Assembly (NCBI RefSeq): GCF_017562075.2
Contig: NC_054082.1
Span: 7,827,050-7,891,049, forward strand
Length of the DNA: 64,000 nucleotides
DNA from: Anopheles merus
Lineage: Eukaryota; Arthropoda; Insecta; Diptera; Culicidae
Direction of reading: 5' to 3'
Shown here: one piece after another, positions 1 to 12,227 of the stretch
Numbering within the stretch: the stretch's first letter is position 1
How the letters are laid out: each line of letters begins with the position of its first letter
The notes under the pieces: generated by a model
What the model was told of the DNA's origin: nothing
The model's input: only the letters and a program-made list of their open reading frames with translations
Databases searched by the model: none
Made by a program: the position numbers and the translations under genes

Positions 1-1339
1 GAAAAAAAATATTAAACGTTTCCTTGCTACTGCTGCTTTAGCTGCCCGTGGGCTACAACTACTGTGCTGCGCTGAAGCTGGACTGCAACTGCTAGTGTGG
101 TGTAACCCGTGTTCTAATTTTAATTAAAAATTGAATTTGAAACGGAACAGCTATTGCTCTAGGGACTCTCTGGTGTGCACTGCTTCCCGTATCCCGACCA
201 GTGCTCGTTGTTTAGTGTCGGTTCAGCGTTGGATTCATATTTTTCACTGAATTCTACGTGCTGGGTGTAACCAGTGTAGATGGTTCGCGGCACAGGGATG
301 ACGTTGATGTGCAGCAAGAGCACTACTTGTCCCATCGGACACAGCGGAGCAGCATCTGTAGCGTGTCTGACAATTTTAATTAATTGACTGAAGGCAGGAA
401 TGAAAACATCCGGTTTGAGGCGGAAAGTAAACCAAACGAGTTAACCAGAGAGCTGAAAAGTGCAATGTTTCTATCAACTTGCACCGTTTAGTTGTAATCA
501 TCAATCGGCTCAGTTCTATTCAGTGTAGTGCAACCAGAGGCATACAATGTTTCAGTCTAATCGACATATTATTTACCGATGCAAGGGATCTTTTTCTTTC
601 CAGCCTTCAACGTTTTCTGTTACATGACATATTGATTGCACACAAACAACGGCGCTACCACGCCCCTGCAAGATTGAAACTTGCTATGCAAATCCTGTTC
701 ACCACCAGCTGACAATAGAAACACGCATTAATCAAAACAAATTGACAGATTTGACGTAATTACGTTTTCATACGATATCATTACGCGTCATTATGCGATC
801 GTGATTGCTTTCCATCGCTTGTCTATCACTTCGGCAGCGCTCCTTTATCACCCGCGACCCGGACAGGAGGATGAAAGACAACATGGCTACATGCTGCACA
901 CGAACGCGTCAACGATGAAGCCTGTACGCGCTGGATGTGCCCCGCTCGCCCTCGGGTCGGTAGCGGGCAGGGAGCGATTTATTATTTATTGTCCCAGTGT
1001 CAAGAAGTTGCATGACGCTCCATACACTTCTGTTCCATCGCCCGAAATTTGGCAAATCGATCTTTGCTTTTGCGCTGGTGGCGGGTATTGTTGTACGACG
1101 TCGTCATCACCGCCAGTCAGTCAGCTGGAACAGTGTCACGCACTGTGTTCGACGGCAGAGCCTCAAAGCCGCTGATAAATTGCCATCGGACGAGACTGGC
1201 GTTGTAAATCAGATTCCATCGCGCCCTCGGACCGCGTCTGGAACAATGCGGTCGTTGTTGTCGCCACCTGACGGATGATGCTGATGAAGTCGAGTGGTTG
1301 TAGACTCGAACCGGTTGTAGGCTCGATTGGTCTTTGGGA
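1..1339. other. No gene seen; mixed then GC-richer sequence
   Basis: The first 800 bases are mixed and CTG-rich near 20-90. From about 800 GC content rises towards the 220-codon frame. Short frames at 801 and 997 have no features. Confidence 0.6.
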
Positions 1340-2002
1340 ATGATTATCCCGAGCGAGGGAAAAAGCCCGCTTATCCGGGGACTGTCGCTCATATGTGAAC
1401 TTCTTGCGCTAAGGTCTCGTGCAATAGAACAACCTTCCCCGGCAGGGAGCCACACCCGCTTTCGGCGTTTGACATGGCGGACAGCTTGTGGACCCTCGCT
1501 CTGGGCCTACTTTCAAGCTGGCCAACGATTCCTTTGTCTCTTTGTTCGTACAATAATGGAACCCTTCCCAGTGCATGATCGAAACACTGGGAAGCACGTT
1601 GACAGCTACTTCATTTCCGGCATCAATTTCAGACGACGGCCGCGAAAGCGTCATGTGTTTGAGCCCCGCGCCACATTGATCCTGCCACGAACGGGTGCTA
1701 TAAATCGATGGGCACTGCAATCGTGCCTCGAATGGATTATTCGGTTAGGTTCGACATGGCGACCAACACATTCCCGGTGTCGATTGCCATCGCGTGTGTC
1801 GGTGGTGAACCGTACCAAGTTGGGGCTCGTCAAATGGGTTGAAATTTTAAAACTAATTGAATTTCTTCCAAAACGACACGATTGCTCTTTGACGTTCGGC
1901 TATTGTGTCAAATCGAATAACATCTGCCATTCAACTTCACCCAGGCTGCAGAGAAATGTTATTAAAAGTGACTCAATATACCGTCCATTAACGTCCAACT
2001 GA
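1340..2002 (+). CDS. Longest open frame of the window, 220 codons, probably chance
   Basis: It runs from an ATG to TGA in a GC-richer stretch. The product would be basic, arginine-rich and without any motif, signal peptide or repeat I recognise. With three stops in 64 codons, roughly 0.1-0.3 frames of this length are expected by chance in 64 kb read six ways, so length alone is borderline evidence. A competing minus-strand frame of about 100 codons covers the same bases, which points to low local stop density rather than coding. Confidence 0.12.
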   Translation: MIIPSEGKSPLIRGLSLICELLALRSRAIEQPSPAGSHTRFRRLTWRTACGPSLWAYFQAGQRFLCLFVRTIMEPFPVHDRNTGKHVDSYFISGINFRRRPRKRHVFEPRATLILPRTGAINRWALQSCLEWIIRLGSTWRPTHSRCRLPSRVSVVNRTKLGLVKWVEILKLIEFLPKRHDCSLTFGYCVKSNNICHSTSPRLQRNVIKSDSIYRPLTSN

Positions 2003-3178
2003 AGGATTGATGATGATGTGTCGACCTGCCACGGTAATGCGTTATGCCCTGTGACGTTTGTTTGAATAATCAATTAAAGAATGAACGCGCTTTTCGGAAT
2101 CAGAGTGGGGCGGAACTTCCAGGACATAATTAAAATAGTATTGCCTTTGAGTTCCTGAATGATTGGAAAAATACAGTGAACTTGCTCCAATTTTTGCACT
2201 CACTTTCAAATAATGTTTTAACAATTAGTTTGCCAAGTTTTACATCAAAAGGATGAGTCAGTCAAGCATAAAAAGTGTTTGTTTCTATAGTTTCTATGTT
2301 CAAAGTCTTCCAATGTTCGATCGTAAAACGAATTTTCCGGGAAAAAAATACACCAACTTTTCTTTCCCTTTGTGCTATGGCGTGCCGTGCTATCTAGTTT
2401 CCGAAAAGTTGTGCCCTACTATGCTTCCCTTGGAACAGCAGAAACTACTCCCGCTGGATAATTAAAAAACAATTTCATCCCTAAACATCGTCCTGGTAGT
2501 GGGCTTGGTGCTCTCGTAACGACAATTAAATTACAGCACGGTGCTCGTTTGTTGAACAGTTTGTCCTTACCACCAGTTTGCAGTTGGTCGAATGAAACAA
2601 AACCATTTCGAAACAGGGAAACATTCAGTGCTGGTACAAGTCCGAGAAGAGACTAAAGCATCAACACACGCTCTAGGTAAATGAAACTTTTTCAACTCTT
2701 ATCATACTTGGCAATCGTTTTTAATCGCTGATGTTATGTTTGATTGTGAACGACAAACTTAGTTGCGCTATTGGAGTGATTTGTGTACAAAACATTCAAC
2801 TTAATTAATATCAATAGCAAATAGTGCTCAAAAATTGGTTTCTATTCCGATAGCTTAATGCACCACAACATCTAATTAGCGTTAAAGGCCATTATTGTTA
2901 TTGAAAATCGGAGACGAATTAATATGTCATATCGTCTCATCGAAGTTTATCAGCAAACATACACACAACTACACACAAACAAACTTTCTCTTTGCCTCTT
3001 CCCTTGTATGAATCATCTATTATTCACCTTATCGCTATCCCACATACCAAAACCAGGAGAAACAAATCATCTCCTCACGGTACAAATTCCCCGATTGCCG
3101 ATTGGAGTAGATTTTTTGAACGCCCTGGGGGCATTTTGGCACTCTATTCATTAGGCGGCACCCAATTTAGCGCCCCGC

Positions 3179-3196
3179 CACACACACACACACACA
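3179..3196. repeat. CA microsatellite
   Basis: An 18-base CA run that grades into interrupted CA up to about 3207. A second 14-base AC run lies at 3334-3347. Confidence 0.9.
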
Positions 3197-4440
3197 GACA
3201 TACACAAGTGCACAAACCGCCACCGCACACAGTAGCCGGTAATAGAAAACAAATGGTTCTCGGGTTGGAAGACAGCAATCTCACGAAGATGAGAACACTC
3301 AGAGTAACCAACAAATTCACCCTTCCCTCCCTTACACACACACACACTCACATTCACGATTTAGAAGATTAGTATGTCAATGGATGCCGCTAGGTCCGAA
3401 AATTGGTGGCCTATGCGGAGAAATCGGTCTCATCTTCTCCAAAAATCCCACTTCAACTGTCCACCGTACACGACGATACTGTATCTAGCCAGAATCCGGA
3501 GGCTTCAATTCCTGCTGGGAGCTTCCGGTACGTCCTTCGACGATGACGACGACATCGCCGACTGGCGGTTGTTAGATAAATTAAGTTTTGAAATTGAATT
3601 ATCTTCTCCGTATAAATACTTTCCCCACGTGTAGGTTTTCGGCTTACCGAGATGGGTAAGGAAGACAGTCCCGACACACTACTCTCTCCTCAATCTCCGT
3701 GACCTACCGTCTCGCTTGGCAACCTTCGAGCATGCGAAACAGCCTGAGGCAAGGCTTCTGCTGTCATCGACTACTCTAGCGTCACTTCCGGTTTTCTTCA
3801 ATCGGGAGAATTGATCCGATCGATAGGCGGAAATAATCAGAAACTCTAAGGACACGGCGAGGTTTACGGGGTCGGTGCTCAAGGGTGCGTGGGCAGGAAA
3901 TATGGATGCTCTAGCAGCAAGCTCAACTTTTCGTCCTCTCTACTGCCCCTTCCCCTGACACTTGGTACGAAAGTCACAATGTGGCTATCGAATTTCTGCA
4001 AGGACGAACACTCTCTTACTGCTCGCATCACTGGCCTTGGTTGCTTGGCACTTCGGTTTATGTGGCTGGCCAATCGAGTCTTCCTCCCCGTTCCATACAA
4101 CTGCTCTAGTGCGGACGTTCATGCAGAGAGTTTTGAACATTTAGTCCTCGCTCAACTACCCAAGACTGCATAGATTCCACCTACCATAGAATTCCTTTCT
4201 AGTGTGTATGGGGCCTATCGGATGCTTCAATCTACTCTCGGAACGACCAGACCAGAATCCCATTGGATTAGTAATGCCGGGCCGAGACTTTGGGGCGCAC
4301 GGTACATGGGGTCGAACGATCGGAATGCGAAAATCACATTATTGAATGTATCCACAGCTTCATATGCCTGAAACATTTTCATTATCATGGAGGATTTAAT
4401 ATATTCAGTTTTTTCGCCTTTTATATCTTCTCTATTTTTT

Positions 4441-4512
4441 CTCTCTCTCTCATTTTCTCTCTCTCTCTCGCTCGTTCTCTCTCTCTCTCTCTCTTTCTTT
4501 CTATCTCTACTT
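4441..4512. repeat. CT-rich microsatellite block
   Basis: Several CT runs broken by short interruptions form an almost pure pyrimidine tract on the plus strand. On the minus strand this is a GAGAG array, the recognition word of GAGA factor, so it could act as a chromatin element. It may equally be simple-repeat drift. Confidence 0.9.
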
Positions 4513-5405
4513 CCACTGTCGGAACGTATACTAGAAACGGTTGTATCAAGATTTCAATCACAGGATAAGCGATCGATCGCGCTCTGGCAAAAGAAGCATA
4601 TTTCTCGAGGCGCAACCATAATCAGTGGCTACCCCAAAATACACTAAATAGTTTATTCAGCGATACTGTTTCTCATGTTAATCCCACCAAAAAGAAAAAC
4701 AACTTTCAAACGTGTATCGAATTCCTGTCACTAAAACTTGTATCCAAGCAATTGGGCGAGGAATTTCCACGAACAACAAAGTTTAATTCCGTACACGATG
4801 AAGCAGAATATTTGGAGTGAATTTCGGATGAAAATGGAATTTGTTTGATGGGATACAAGCGCACGTACGCTTGCCTGCACCAATCAGCTAGTAGATCGTT
4901 GTATCATCCAATCAGGTTGAGGAAAGTTCAAAAGAGCCTGTCTATTAGAATAATTCTTAACTGCATAACGTTACCCCGGCAACATGCGGCAATTACAATC
5001 GAGCATAACGTTCACTGCATGTCGATATTCTCAGGAGAAATGCTCTTCCGCCTTGCTCGTTTATGTCTTTCAAGAGCGTCTGGCAAATCTGATTACGATT
5101 ACGTGCCCGGTGCAGTAGGGAGCTTGCTGCATCTGAAAATCTGGCTGCAATCTAGCGTGGAACTATAACTAATTTCAACTCGCCTGGAAGTGATTTCCCT
5201 CCGAGCGGTCCTGGTTGTAGATGTTCTGCAGGGATTTTCTGAAATAAAACGCTCCTGCTGCCTGGGATTTTGCCTTTCTGCTAAACGAAACCCTTTTATC
5301 TGTCCATCGGATTGGACCGAAAGAGCTTTTCAATTAATATTAACTAAATCCCTTCAGCCTAGTGTTTTTTCTTTCCCCTTCTATCTCTTTCTTCCTGTTG
5401 TGCAG

Positions 5406-5534
5406 TACACTACTAAGGTACGCTGGACCAGCTCTAGTCGGTTTTGTAAAAGTGCGTTGATAAAGCTGATACATTTTACCTCACCATCTGGCAGGTGGAC
5501 CACTGGGTCGGTGCAAATGAAATTTATTTATTAA
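5406..5534 (+). other. Candidate terminal exon after a very strong acceptor
   Basis: About 40 pyrimidine-dominated bases end in TTCCTGTTGTGCAG at 5405, with TTAACTAAAT upstream as a possible branch site. This is the strongest acceptor-like site I found. The frame that follows reads YTTKVRWTSSSRFCKSALIK and on to TAA at 5532-5534 (42 codons). A weaker second acceptor, CATCTGGCAG, lies inside it. No partner exon is identified. Confidence 0.17.
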
Positions 5535-8500
5535 AAGGCAATTTGCATAATCCTTCCAGACCCGGTTCCAGCAATGTGGATCAAAGTTCCAGAGGGAAGA
5601 TGGCTGTGTCAATATTTCTCATCACGTCGACGAACAATCAACACACTTTATGTGAAACAGTTTTTTTTTGTTTTTGTTTTGATGGATTAAACAATACACA
5701 GTTAGGCTGGTTGAGGCATACCTTGGGACAGGGAGCAAATAGGGAGGTATTTCACTTGGGGCAACACCAGTTGTTTACACTCCAAACATACCGAGTCTTG
5801 CTCAGGCTGGAAATGGAGCTTTCTGCTTCTTACGATCCCATCAAGACACCAACAGGTTTCCAATAATATCCACCCAAGCGAGCAAACACAAAACATCAAT
5901 CAACTACGGCACATAAAAGCAGGTCACCATCCGTAGCAACAAACACTTTAGCGATAATCCTGCCCCTTCAGGAAGATTTAAAGCGCTCCCTGTTTGAGGT
6001 CAGGTCAGTTGTTATGTCTCTGTTCTGCCGGAAGCAGCACTTTAATCAACAGAGGTTTTGTGATTGCTAATCCTTTCAATTCAATGTACCCCTTTTTTGT
6101 ATTTCCCGCCGGATTAAAGCACAACGAATTCGAACAATTCACAAAGTGCTCATACCTACACCGCCAGTTTCATCCGTCTATTGAGCAGTTGTCGCATTTG
6201 TGATAAAAATGAATTTTTAAGTGTTCAATCTTCAACCCGTTTTTGTCCTTGCGTTTCTACGGTCGGTGGAGGCTTCAGCATTTTGAAGTATCCTTTAGGA
6301 AAATCCCCTTCTTGGGTGAGAGTTTTTTTTGTGCTATAGCGTAGAAAGACACTGCATGCAAGCACCGTTGCCTTAAAATTTTGTGCACGAAGAAAACACC
6401 CGAGGCAATCGTTCTCCGGCTCTCGGTTTCGCTCACTATAAGCGAGGACGGTTGAAAGTGGCCAGTGAAATATCATGAACGTGACGAAGAATGGCTCCAA
6501 AACGTCTCTCTTGGAGTAGTATGGTGCGCAAAGTGCAATACACCTTCACACAAGCACGTCTGTGTGAGAACCGTGAAGGAATCTATTATTTTTTACTGGT
6601 GGAGAACGGAAATGAAATAACAACTGCAGGGTATCTACGATACAATGGCGATAGCACGTCCCCTTGAGGGATATGCTGGTTTACCGAGTGGCTTCCGTTG
6701 TCGGTCAGTGCCAATAAAGAAAGCCGCAAGAGAATAAGCTCGTCGTGAATCTTCCGGGTCTTTGTAGCTGAATGCCGAAAAAATAAGATGAGTTTATGGA
6801 GTAAAAAATATATAAATAAGTAATCAGTGTGGTGTGCAGCTGAACACAGTTGATAGGCCGACTGCAATAAAGCTGCAATAAAAATATAATACCTAGACCT
6901 TGTCACTCCAAATAACCTCAAAATTTAGGTGAGTGCTCTTTTAGAAATTCAAATCAAATCCATAACGACGTTTATTCGATTAGCCTATGCAATCCTCATT
7001 ATGCAGATCAACTTTCGAAGGCTAAAGTGCCAAAGTCTAGCTGTAAGGCATAAGTGAGGAAGAAAGAGCGGGATAGTGCTAGCACGGGCGAAGCTTTTTT
7101 ACGCTACCGTCTCAATTGCTTCCGATTGTCATGTCCTGTGCAGACAAAAGCTATAGATTGTTTGAGATGTACGATACGAAGCATGAATGTATCGGTATTG
7201 CTTCATATGGATAGAGGTAGGTCAAAGCATAACGAGATGAATTGAGCGAGTCTCGTTACATACTATTTCGTATGACTCGAGGCAATTATTTTTTCAGTCC
7301 TGCGGTTCGAAACAGAAGCTTGCAGTCATACGGCTCCAGTGTATTCAGGTGGTCATGCATGGATCCATAACAACTTCTATGTTATGAATCATGAACGATT
7401 TACTTTGTAGCGTTTCTTCAGCGCAGTATATATAACTGTATATGCAGTGATTTGAACTTTTTCTGTAATTTTTATTCCAACTAATGTAATTATTATCACT
7501 AACTTATCTGATAATTATGAATGAAATTATTATAATGTTATAGTAACCATCCAAGGTTGAGATTATGTTACTTTTTCGGCTAAGTTTCATTGAACTGAAT
7601 GAACTGCAATTTCCAAATATGCTCGGAATTTAAGTAGTGTATTCAAATGATTTCCGTCGCTTATTATTTTGCTGCTGAAAAATGAAAACAAACCCCTCAT
7701 CCAGTTCAGACTGATAAGGAAAAATGGCAAAAAGATATATTTTGAATGAAATTACAATGGCAGTGAAGGCCCAGAAACATCCATGAGTGGTTGTTTTCCC
7801 CAATAAAAAAAGTATCCGAATCATCTATCCGCTCTCTTCAATGCATTCTCCAGAGTCGTTGCATACCATTGAGACTGTGGTTTTCATTTTCTCTTTTTCA
7901 CTCTGCATGTGTGTGACTGGTTTCTGTTTTCACACCCAATGCATTTCCTCACCGCATCCCATTTTTGTGTGGACAACATCCTAGCAGCAACAATTTTTAA
8001 CAATCTCCACCCGGAGTGGAGTGGTTTTATCGCTGTTGACAGAACGCTGGTGGACAATAAAAATTGATGCCGAATGGAAAACCGATGTGAACGGCAGGAA
8101 CCTCTTTTTTTTGTTCCGTCGGCCCCACCGATCCATATCCACCAATCGCGTCCCGATCATCCATTTTGGGTTGATTGTTAGTGGGTTTGTCTGTTTCTTT
8201 TATTTTTATTTGTTTTGTTTTTTTTTTTCTTCTGCGTCGTGTCACTGACACGCCGCAGGAATATTGCACAATCGATACGATAAATCCATGGATATGTATT
8301 GAAAAAGCTTTTCCAACTGTGAACCACCGCAAAGCGGAAGAAACCGGCGCCCAGCAACTGTTCAGCAACTGGTGGTGCGTTGGTGAGAGGTAGGAGGGTG
8401 CGGTGGCCAATGATAAATCACTCACTCGGTCACCTATTGCCGTGCCGGTTTTTGGGCAGCGAATACTCCCAGTGCGGAAATGTTCGGTAGGCGTGAAATT

Positions 8501-11158
8501 GTTTTTAATTGATCAACCCACTAACAGTGTGCCTTTATTTTTTTGGCCAGTGTGATAACGCTTCAGAGAGCAACAGATATCAACGTGTACGAGTGTGTGT
8601 TTTTTTAATGCATGTGGCCACAACAAGGCAATTTACTGTGAGGAATAAACCGTTTCCAATTTTAAAGAGCTACAAATTGAAGAGAAATACCTATTTCCTA
8701 TTCTATTACTTAGCGTTGTGTAATATCCTATATTGTATATTGTGTCATCTCAAACACATTTACATTTATTCGTAAGGAGGGTTTACCTCATAAGTCGTAG
8801 AGCTAGCACCATTTGCGCCACACAACACTCACCTGAAATGGTAAGAAAGAAGAAAGAAAATGTAGCGTTGTTTTATCAAACCAGGAATACTGCTGTAAAT
8901 TCAATTATTTAATTGGTTTTCTGGCCAAGCCTTTTCAGTGGAATTTTTTATATCTTCCATTTCCAACTCATTTTACATCCTAGCAACGGCACAGCTTATT
9001 GCAACACAGCACCGTATAGCATTTGACACTGTATTCATATTAAATCCTTCGTAAAACTCCGCGCTGCAACGAGCGTAAGTAGAGAAGGAAATTGAAAATA
9101 ATGCTACTGGTGGATCATTTTCACGAGTGCCAATTATTTTTGTCCTGTAGGGGCGAACCGGTTACGAAGAAGCCAAGTGAGTTCCTGCTCTCAAAACATA
9201 CCCTTGTAGCATCATTACAATTTCCTACAGCTTTAACTACCGCCAAAGATTTACCGGCATTACCAAGCCAGCAGTCTTGCGCTGTTGCCAGCTTTATCAC
9301 CACACTTCGACCGGGCGTGGGAAGTCATCAAGTTGAAATGCTTGAATTTCAATCTTATCGCAGGTAGGATCCCCATGGTTTGCATGGTAACGAAGCTTCA
9401 TTCACACCAGTGCCAACGGCAGTATGTCTTTCCGGCGCGGCCACCGCAGCTTAAACCGAACATAATGTAATCTGAGCTGTACACGTGCCGTTTGAAGAGC
9501 TGCATGCTCGTCACGTGTTTCTATGTATATATGTGTGTGTGTAAGTGGGTCGGTGTGCGTAAGTATGCTTCTCAAGCACGAAGAAGAAGGCTAGCCCCCA
9601 GAAGTGTTTGCTGTGATCTCTCAAAAACATAAGAGGAAAAATAAACAAGGGAGAAGGTTCGGCAGCTAGCCGCTATCGGTATCGCCCAGGACTTTGATTC
9701 CTTGGGAAACGGTATGGCTTCGGGAGGAAAACAGCTACGAAGCAGGCGTCGAAAACACTACCGCGGCACCGCTGTAACGAAAAAGCAAGCCCTAGAATCA
9801 GCAGCAGCAGCACAAAAATTGAGCAATTTTCGCTGATATGAATCAACCATGATATGACACTGACATTCGGCTGAAAGGACGCCTCATGCCTGGGAGGCGG
9901 CGCCCGCCACCATCATTACAGATGATGACGTCCATAAGGCCACATGAACCCGAGCTCTCGGAGCGCAGCGTGGGCAGACGGGCGGCCAGCGTCTGGATGG
10001 TTGGGATGTGTGGTTGGGTGATGCTGCAGGCTGCCGGTGGCTTTTCGCTTCCCCGCTAGACATAATCATAAATCATGCCCGAAGCTGCCCGCACACCGGA
10101 AGTGGCGGCAGGGGTGGCGAACTGATGCTCTTTCAGTGAAAGTCCAACAGTGACTACAATTCGGTGATATTCTGCTATCGTCAGTCCGTCAGGCTATCTT
10201 CTCTCCCTCCCAAGGTGCTACCGACGACGACGGGATCGAGCCCAGGACGGCGGGCCACACGAACGACCCCGGGCCCGCTGGACGATGGATGCGATTGGAA
10301 GCTCTAATGAAATTAGTAGTGATTTAAGGAAAGTGATGTTGAACGTGATAACATCGGACGCATTATGACAAATGACAGCTGGGCCTGGGTGACGTCTGCC
10401 AACCGCCACGCTTGACCGGCCGACCGGCCATGGACCCATCATGGGGTAGGCAAGCTCAACCTGATAATGGCAGCACAATTTGTCACTCGGTAATAATTTC
10501 CAACGGGAACACCTGCACGTACACAAAACAACAACATCCATGCTCGACCACCTTCCACTTTGCTTAGTGCTGTGTTGGCTCCATCTATCACCAATGGTAA
10601 CGTCGAGACCCTGCGGGATTCGGTGCAAGCTTTCCGCACAATAAATGCATCCTGGATGGTGAGATAAAGTCGTGTTCCTTTCCTCGCAACGCATACCGGG
10701 CACGTAACCGTCGCACCTCTCGATGTCTCGATGAGTGTTTTGTACAATGTGTCTACACTGATGTACATTTATGGTACGTCCTCTCTGCTCTGCTATGCAT
10801 CCTGCAGCACATTAATCCGATGCCGGTGTTGAGGTATATTATTCTCATTAATTTACCAAAAGCTCCCTGGTAACAGCCGTTAAACAGGAAAGAGAAGGTA
10901 ACGGGGCAGTTAGCTTTCAGACGGCAGAGGTTACCCATTTCTCAGGCGAAGGATATTCGTCGCCCTGATACCACCTGTAGAGATGAGGCGGTTGCTTTTT
11001 TGATCCGGCTTTAGCGCAGAACACGATGTTTGTTCGCATGCTAACGAATCGTTCCTATAATCCTGCTTTTAAGAGGTGAAAAAATGTTGTTCCGAGTAAC
11101 TTTACCTGCAACTTGTGTGGTAGAAATTCATCCCTCCTTTTTTCCCTTTACCTACTAG
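5535..11158. other. No gene seen; AT-rich, with a GC-richer part at 9.9-10.7 kb
   Basis: Mostly AT-rich filler. The 9.9-10.7 kb part is GC-richer and contains the homeodomain-type palindrome at 10305. Open frames are short and unremarkable. Confidence 0.6.
10305..10315. promoter_or_regulatory. Palindromic P3-type paired-class homeodomain site
   Basis: TAATGAAATTA matches the TAATNNNATTA dimer site of paired-class homeodomains, and the dyad extends to CTAATGAAATTAG. One site alone is weak evidence for an enhancer. Confidence 0.25.
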
Positions 11159-11205
11159 TGTGTGAGATACTACTGCAATCCATGCACGTAAAAACACACA
11201 AAAAG
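11159..11205 (+). other. Candidate 47-nt exon with acceptor and donor
   Basis: TCCCTCCTTTTTTCCC and a short tail ending in TAG precede 47 bases whose open frame reads CEILLQSMHVKTHKK. They end at AAAAG|GTGAAC. Both splice matches are good, but an exon this short carries little coding information. Confidence 0.13.
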
Positions 11206-12145
11206 GTGAACAGGGCATAACCAAAAGCGTTGCAACGGATACTACCGCTTAGAAAGCCATACAAAAACTAGGTAAAAAAGCACAAAATCATGCTGCTGAT
11301 AAATAATTCTGCAGACTGCAGGTTTCGTGTGCAATATTAAACAGATCATATCCGGTGGAGATGGGGGGCGGACATACTTCGAACGCCAGAATGGTCTGGG
11401 TGGTGCATTAGCAAGCTACTAGAATTCAACCCCGTTCAATGAAACTCTGTTTTGTAATGGTACGCTTATAGTTTTGAATAGAGGAATGTCTCAAACTTTA
11501 TTCCCCAGCTCTGGTTCACACACTCATAATGTGAAATTGTTCGTACTGAGTTGCAAGTTCCCTGTTCTTAGTTGCATTCATTTATAGCTACAGCGTTCGG
11601 TGACAGTTTGATAGGCGAGCAGCTCGTTACGACTGTCAATGGTTGATGCCGTACCGTACCACCGGAAGCGAACCGAGACGAAAACCACTGAAACGAAATT
11701 CTCGGGGCAAGCATGGCTCTTGTTTTAATATGCACATGCAAGATTTAAAGCAAACCACAAACACCAGTAGTAGCTGCCACTTGCCGCACATCAAACCCGC
11801 TCGCTTTCCTCCTCCGTATTGTGCACGAAAGACTCCGCTGTGCTCTGGTGACTGATTTTCGAAGAAACAGTACCCTCTAACCAACATGCCTGCTACTGGT
11901 TCCTTTTCTGTAGCGAGAATTTCTCCAGGCTCTCATAAAACCACATTTCTCCGGGTGTCTGTCGCTCCCTCGAATCAGGTCCCGATGCTGAGAAGGTATA
12001 AATAATTTACCGAGATGAAAGACGGTTTCCATAGACGGGCTGCCTTTTCTTGAAGAACACAGCAGTGCATGGCGTTTTTGTTCTGCGGGGAGCAACAGAA
12101 CACATAAGAAATTAAGTGCATACCTAGCCATGCATGTACTCTGCC

Positions 12146-12147
<2 letters not shown>

Positions 12148-12225
<78 letters not shown>
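12148..12225. repeat. (CA)39 dinucleotide microsatellite
   Basis: An uninterrupted CA run of 78 bases, the longest dinucleotide tract in the window. The open frames through it encode only HT or CV repeats and are artefacts. Length variation between individuals is expected. Confidence 0.98.

Positions 12226-12227
<2 letters not shown>

Larger units (their letters stand above)
2003..5405. other. No gene seen; AT-rich with CA and CT tracts
   Basis: AT-rich sequence holding the CA tracts near 3.2-3.35 kb and the CT block at 4.44 kb. Nothing else resembling a gene or a mobile element was found. Confidence 0.6.

Noticed and set aside
1285..1330. Minus-strand GGTTCGAGTCT resembling a tRNA T-loop / B box
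   Set aside because: The B-box consensus ending CC is missing, and no cloverleaf or A box is present at the right distance.
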